Source of the DNA: Sva-07 sp963793335
GTDB taxonomy: Bacteria > Actinomycetota > Acidimicrobiia > Acidimicrobiales > Ilumatobacteraceae
Direction: 5' to 3'
Assembly (NCBI GenBank): GCA_963793335.1
Contig: CAWBZS010000001.1
Coordinates: 496,001 to 560,000 of the forward strand
Length of the DNA stretch: 64,000 bases
The notes below the pieces were generated by a model. That model was not told the DNA's origin. It worked only from the letters and a program-made list of their open reading frames with translations, and searched no databases. Of the stretch, positions 59,834 through 64,000 are shown piece by piece. The position numbers were made by a program, and so were the translations under genes. The first letter of the stretch is position 1. Every line of letters begins with the position of its first letter.

Positions 59834-61359
59834 GATGCTGCTTCCTGGTGAGCGACGGGAGGGACCGGACGAGCGAGACTCGCCCAGAGATGGTGCACGG
59901 CGTACGACCGCCACGGTGCCCAGCGGCTGGAGTCGCTGGCAGCACGGCCGAGACGTTCGAGCGCATGTTGCACGCCGAGGTCGTTGGTGAGAAACATGTC
60001 CGGGTTGCCGAGCCCGCGCATCACGACGTAGTCCGCGGTCCAGGGGCCGATGCCCCGCAGCGCACGGAGTTGCCGGTGAGCCACGTCGGGTTCCACTCCG
60101 ACATGCAGTTCGAGTTCACCGGCGGCAACCGCCGCGGCGAGCCGTCGGATCGTGTCGCGCCGTGCGGCCGGCATCGAGAATGCCTCATCGGGGGCCAACG
60201 CCAGGCTGGTCGGGTCGGGGAACACGTGCGTCAGTGCGCCGATCGGTTCCACGAGTGGACGTCCCACGGCCGCAACGATCCGTGCGGCGACCGTGCGGGC
60301 GCCCGCCACCGAGACTTGTTGCCCGACCACCGCTCGGACTGCGGTCTCGTACGGGTCGACACTCGCGGGTGCACGCCGACCAGGGGTCGCGGCGACCAAC
60401 TCGGCCAGCGCCCGGTCGCCACGCAACGCCTCGTCGACGGCGACCGGATCGTTGTCGAGATCGAGCAGGCGACGAACACGCTGCACCGCGGCCCCGACGT
60501 CCGACCACGACGAGAGCCGAAGCCGCGCTGCGACATGATCGTCGTGTGCGACGACACCGACCACGCCGACACCCGATGGCAACGACAGCGTGCGGGTGTA
60601 CTCGTCACCGTCCCACGACTCGATGCCGGGGATCGCTCGCTCGCCGATGAATCCCACGAGCTCACGTCGGGCAAAGGGCGCTCGGGTCGGAAGCCGCACG
60701 GAAACATCGACGAATGCGGGAGCGCCGCCGATCGATGTGACCTCCGTCGCGCCGGAGCGCGTGGAGGCCGATCCCTGCGACCGTTGGCGTGCGGCCCGCA
60801 ACGCACTCGGTGACGTCGCGAAGACATCGCGAATCGTGTCGTTGAACTGGCGAACGCTGCCGAAACCAGCCGCAAATGCCACATCGGTCAACGGCATCGT
60901 GGTCGTCTCCACCAACACGCGAGCAGTCTGCGCACGCTGCGCTCTGGCGATCGCAAGCGGGCCGGCGCCCAGCTCGGCGGTGACCACCCGAGTGAGGTGG
61001 CGCGTGCTGTACCCCAGCCGCCTGGAGAGGCCAGCCACACCGTCGCGTTCGACCACACCATCAGCGATCAGTCGCATCGCTCGGGCCACGACGTCCTGGC
61101 GGGCGTTCCACTCGGGCGAACCAGGCGTGGCGTCGGGGCGACAGCGCTTGCACGCGCGGAACCCCCGCTGCTGCGCGGCTGCCGCAGTGGCATAGAAGTC
61201 GACGTTCGCACGCTTCGGCGTGATCGCGGGGCAGCTGGGTCGGCAGTAGATGCCGGTGGTCCGCACCGCCGTCACGAACCAACCATCGAAGCGGTGGTCG
61301 CGGCTGTGCACTGCCAGGTAGCAGTGGTCGGGGTCGAGTGGAGGCACGGGCACCATCAT
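59830..61359 (-). CDS. alkA: Ada-AlkA fusion: methylphosphotriester-sensing AraC regulator and 3-methyladenine DNA glycosylase
   Basis: 509 residues. Residues 1-80 are the Ada zinc domain, with Cys39 and Cys43 (GIYCRPSCPA) and Cys70 and Cys73 (CKRC). Then come an AraC-type HTH (residues about 85-195, LSRRLGYSTRHLTRVVTAEL and TDVAFAAGFGSVRQFNDTIR), the AlkA N-terminal domain and the HhH-GPD glycosylase. In the last, LRALRGIGPWTADYVVMRGL is the hairpin and the catalytic Asp is in FLTNDLGVQ. One polypeptide thus senses methylated DNA, activates transcription and excises alkylated bases. Ogt follows in the same operon. ATG 61359 or 61356 is the start. Confidence 0.94.
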   Translation of the reverse strand: MMVPVPPLDPDHCYLAVHSRDHRFDGWFVTAVRTTGIYCRPSCPAITPKRANVDFYATAAAAQQRGFRACKRCRPDATPGSPEWNARQDVVARAMRLIADGVVERDGVAGLSRRLGYSTRHLTRVVTAELGAGPLAIARAQRAQTARVLVETTTMPLTDVAFAAGFGSVRQFNDTIRDVFATSPSALRAARQRSQGSASTRSGATEVTSIGGAPAFVDVSVRLPTRAPFARRELVGFIGERAIPGIESWDGDEYTRTLSLPSGVGVVGVVAHDDHVAARLRLSSWSDVGAAVQRVRRLLDLDNDPVAVDEALRGDRALAELVAATPGRRAPASVDPYETAVRAVVGQQVSVAGARTVAARIVAAVGRPLVEPIGALTHVFPDPTSLALAPDEAFSMPAARRDTIRRLAAAVAAGELELHVGVEPDVAHRQLRALRGIGPWTADYVVMRGLGNPDMFLTNDLGVQHALERLGRAASDSSRWAPWRSYAVHHLWASLARPVPPVAHQEAAS

Positions 61360-61433
61360 GCCCGAACACCTGCCGCCCTCCTGGCGGAAATCGGCCATCG
61401 CATCGGCCGGCGTCGGGGTGTGGGTGGCCGCGT

Positions 61434-62693
61434 TCAGTCGGTCGAGACAGGGCTGAACTCGGCAGGACGAACCGAGGTGGGCCCGGCGTCGGGTGACCCG
61501 GCGGGCACGAGCTTGAATCGCAGCAGGAAGAGCCCGACCACGCAACAGGCGACGCCGCCGAAGAAGCCGGTCTGCTTGCCCACGATCTGGGCGAAGCTGC
61601 CGATCACGAGCCCGCCGAACACCGAGCCGACCTCGAAGAACATCGTGAACGAGCTGATCGCCCACGCACGATCGCTGTCGCTGGCACGGTTCACGGTGAG
61701 TGCGAGCAGCGACGGGTAGTTGAACGCCATCCCGAAGCCGACGAAGATCGATGCAACCCACAGCGCCTGCACCGTGGGCACGATCGCCAGGACCGAGAGC
61801 CCGACACCGAGCGAGCCGAGCGCAATCGTCACCGCCAGCCGCGGTCCCAGTCGTTCCGGCAACGTCGCGCCGAAGATTCGCACGATGAGCGATGTCACCG
61901 AGTACGCGGCGAACAGCCCGCCCGAAGTCGCAAGGCCGACTTCACGCGAGTAGTCGGGGATGAACGCGCCGAACGTGGAGAATGCAGCGACACCCGCCGC
62001 CAGCACGATGCCTGGCATCACCGCAGCAGGGTGCATGATGCGCCGCCGCCCCGTCTCCGGAGCGGCTGACGCAATGCCGTTGCCTGCCGGCGCGGTGGAT
62101 TCGACTCGGGCCGGGGCAAACAGCGCCACCACGGCCGCGGCAACGGCAAACGACCCGGCGACGAGGAACGCCTGCTCGAATCGCGTGTCGTCGAGGACGA
62201 GCTCGCCGACGATCGGACCGAAACCGATCCCACCGAAGACCGCCACCGAGAAGTAGCTCGCCCCCTCGGCCCGTCGATGCGCAGGCGACAGGTCGGCGAT
62301 CAGGGTTGCAGCACCGACGAAGACGGCCGCCTCGCCGATTCCCATCACCCCTCGCAACAGCAAGAGCTGCCAGAACTCGGTGACCTGGCTCAGTCCGAGC
62401 CCGGTGACACCGGCGAGCAACGATCCGCCGACCAACAGCACTCGACGGCCGTAGCGGTCCGCGAGCCGCCCGAGAAACGGTCGGGCCACGATCGCCGCAC
62501 CGGCGAACACGGCAATGGTCAGTCCAATACCGAACTCGCCCCGCCCGAGCGGCCCTTCGATGAACAACGGCACGATCGGGATCAGCATCCCGATGTACAT
62601 GAAGAAGACCAGCGCACACGCAGTGACCACGAGGAACGGTGCCGTCAGGAGGCGGTCGTTGGACGGTTCCCCTCCCGGCATCGGTGTCGACAT
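61434..62693 (-). CDS. MFS transporter
   Basis: 419 residues with twelve membrane helices. The motif-A-like loop between helices 2 and 3 is FLGRLADRYGRRVLLVGGSL. It starts MSTPMPGGEPSNDRLLTAPF. It resembles drug/sugar efflux members of the family, but the substrate cannot be read from sequence. The alkylation-repair operon lies 74 bases downstream on the same strand, so readthrough is possible. Confidence 0.88.
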   Translation of the reverse strand: MSTPMPGGEPSNDRLLTAPFLVVTACALVFFMYIGMLIPIVPLFIEGPLGRGEFGIGLTIAVFAGAAIVARPFLGRLADRYGRRVLLVGGSLLAGVTGLGLSQVTEFWQLLLLRGVMGIGEAAVFVGAATLIADLSPAHRRAEGASYFSVAVFGGIGFGPIVGELVLDDTRFEQAFLVAGSFAVAAAVVALFAPARVESTAPAGNGIASAAPETGRRRIMHPAAVMPGIVLAAGVAAFSTFGAFIPDYSREVGLATSGGLFAAYSVTSLIVRIFGATLPERLGPRLAVTIALGSLGVGLSVLAIVPTVQALWVASIFVGFGMAFNYPSLLALTVNRASDSDRAWAISSFTMFFEVGSVFGGLVIGSFAQIVGKQTGFFGGVACCVVGLFLLRFKLVPAGSPDAGPTSVRPAEFSPVSTD

Positions 62694-62761
62694 CCCGCCA
62701 TCTTGCCGACTCGAACCCTCGGCGCCGCAAGCGGATGCTGCTGCCGCCCGATGTCACATGG

Positions 62762-63649
62762 TCAGCATCGAGCGACGTCGACCGACACCGACAGCGACTG
62801 CGGTGACGACGGCCCGACCACGACCCCACGAACCGGAGCGACGTCGGCATAGTCACGTCCCCAGCCGATGGTGACGTGCCGGCTCGGGGCCACGATGCCG
62901 TTCGTCGGATCGAAGTCCAGCCACCCATGTTCGGGAATCCACACCGAACACCAGGCGTGGGACGCGTCCGCCCCGATCGTCTTCGGCTCGCCCGGCGGAG
63001 GGTCGGTTTCGATGTAGCCGCTCACGTAGCGTGCCGCGAGGCCGATCGTCCGCAACGCGCCAACTGCAAGGTGCGCGAAGTCCTGGCACACACCACGCCG
63101 CTCCGCCAGCACCAGATCGAGCGGTGAACTCACGACGGTGAACGACGGGTCGAACACGTACTGCTCGAAGATGCTCGAACAGAGCGCCGTCGTTGCGTCG
63201 ACGATGCCCCGACCCGGCGTGAACGACGCCGCCGCCAGGTTGTACAGATCGAGGCGGTTCGAATCGATCGTGACGAAACGCGACGGTGCCGCAAACGGGG
63301 TGACGTCGAGCGCCGCAGGCCCACGCATCCCCGCGAGTGACGCGCTCGCCCGCTCCCACGCCCTGTCGTCACGAGGCAGTTCCTGCTCCCAGATCCGCGC
63401 TTCGGTGATCGCTTCCACGACAAGCCCGTCGTGTGGCCGGTGCAATCCGAACTGCACGATCCGGTTGCCGAAGACGTCGATTCGCTCGTCGTACTCATCG
63501 GCCTCGGGGAACGTGGTGACCACCGACGATGCCACCGTCTGCGCCGGTGTCGGCCGGGCGAGCACACACGCCACGCTGTAGCCATCGAGCATCGTTGCGC
63601 CGTACTCGTACTCGGTGCGATGCACCACCCGATAGCGCTGGCCCGGCAT
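62762..63649 (-). CDS. Transglutaminase-like cysteine protease family protein
   Basis: 295 residues. The N-terminal beta region (residues 1-120, RYRVVHRTEYEYGATMLDGY) is the 'bacterial transglutaminase-like N-terminal' domain. The catalytic triad is Cys188 in RRGVCQDFAH, His231 in ASHAWCSVW and Asp247 in LDFDPTNG. Such proteins stand beside alpha-E and circularly permuted ATP-grasp genes, a peptide- or amide-forming module of unknown product. It starts at ATG 63649, directly after the alpha-E gene's stop (63651). Confidence 0.92.
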   Translation of the reverse strand: MPGQRYRVVHRTEYEYGATMLDGYSVACVLARPTPAQTVASSVVTTFPEADEYDERIDVFGNRIVQFGLHRPHDGLVVEAITEARIWEQELPRDDRAWERASASLAGMRGPAALDVTPFAAPSRFVTIDSNRLDLYNLAAASFTPGRGIVDATTALCSSIFEQYVFDPSFTVVSSPLDLVLAERRGVCQDFAHLAVGALRTIGLAARYVSGYIETDPPPGEPKTIGADASHAWCSVWIPEHGWLDFDPTNGIVAPSRHVTIGWGRDYADVAPVRGVVVGPSSPQSLSVSVDVARC

Positions 63650-63650
63650 G

Positions 63651-64000
63651 TCAATCCCGTCCCATCATTCGCGGGTCCACCGGCGCGGCCAGGTACGACC
63701 CGACCACGTCGCGTGCCAGTCGGTCGCAACCGTCGAAGACCTCGATCAGCACCGCAGCAGTCGACTCGATCGTGTCGAACGACGCAGCCGAGAGCAGCCC
63801 GAGCAGACGGGACGACTCGTCCACACCGCGCACCCAACCGAGCCGATCGGCCTGATGACGGACTTCGAGAATCGCCGACGCGGCGGCTCGTGGATTGTGG
63901 ACGTCGGCGACGACGAGATGAACGGCGGTGGCGAACTCGACATCGCTGCGGTGCCGACGACGGTAGGCGACAAGGCTCTCGTTCGTGGCGAGGACCAGTT
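63651..64000 (-). CDS. Alpha-E domain protein (C-terminal part, runs off the window)
   Basis: Partial. The minus frame is open from 64000 to the stop at 63651 and encodes LATNESLVAYRRRHRSDVEF, then HQADRLGWVRGVDESSRLLG and ends YLAAPVDPRMMGRD. YRRRHRSD and the helical layout are typical of alpha-E proteins, which occur with transglutaminase-like and ATP-grasp partners. The next gene upstream, beyond 64000, is expected to be the ATP-grasp partner. The start lies outside the window. Confidence 0.82.
   Translation of the reverse strand, partial: LVLATNESLVAYRRRHRSDVEFATAVHLVVADVHNPRAAASAILEVRHQADRLGWVRGVDESSRLLGLLSAASFDTIESTAAVLIEVFDGCDRLARDVVGSYLAAPVDPRMMGRD

Overview
The window is about 68% GC by eye, uses GTG starts freely, and packs genes with very short gaps and 1-4 base overlaps. 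The content points to a free-living, aerobic high-GC actinobacterium, most likely of the class Acidimicrobiia (Ilumatobacter-like). Supporting signs are a class II fructose-bisphosphatase, the actinobacterial argS-lysA-hom-thrC-rho-rpmE-prfA-prmC series, two b-type subunits in the ATP synthase, an arginine- and asparagine-rich Rho insert, and a DinB/mycothiol-type protein. I see no phage, IS element, CRISPR array or rRNA. One tRNA is present. No stretch over 300 bases lacks a gene.

Layout. 1-940: 5' part of an S9-type peptidase (minus). 977-1972: glpX. 2045-12369 (minus): wecA, atpZ, atpI, atpB-E-F'-F-H-A-G-D-C, ending in a hairpin and followed by a short-chain dehydrogenase. 12487-14208: CoA-disulfide/persulfide reductase fused to rhodanese, behind a CsoR/CstR-like operator. 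14272-16013 (minus): rpiB-glyA. 16123-21201 (plus): thiolase-like protein, nucleoside hydrolase, S9 peptidase, TerB-like protein. 21278-34064 (minus, with one plus gene): argS-lysA, a PemK-like protein, hom-thrC, rho, rpmE, an unknown protein, prfA-prmC. 34227-37144: DoxX, ClC channel, patatin. 37225-37556 (minus): a small membrane ORF and tRNA-Arg(CCG). 37611-41329 (minus): GH13 alpha-glucosidase, DUF4032, deoC.

41441-50254 (plus) is the most interesting block. It has a LacI regulator, a cre-like operator, an AglEFG-like sugar importer, then an aldo/keto reductase, an SsuD-like flavin sulfonate monooxygenase and a YeiH-type sulfate/sulfite exporter. Together these suggest uptake of a sulfonated sugar (sulfoquinovose is the obvious candidate), oxygenolytic release of sulfite, reduction of the resulting 6-oxo sugar, and sulfite/sulfate export. 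50288-58688 is a maltodextrin system: a MalK-type ATPase probably shared by both importers, a second LacI regulator with its operators, MalE, MalF, MalG and a neopullulanase. 58700-64000 holds an unknown helical protein, ogt, an Ada-AlkA fusion, an MFS transporter, a transglutaminase-like protein and a partial alpha-E protein.

Odd features. Four genes between 44.8 and 59.3 kb (AglF-like, MalE, MalF, unknown) each carry one frameshift of the same sign, with otherwise intact sequence. A GC-rich 29-34 bp dyad repeat occurs at three loci, once in frame inside the neopullulanase gene. A second hairpin family with core GGTGTCTGACACC follows atpC and deoC and shows a compensatory base-pair change.
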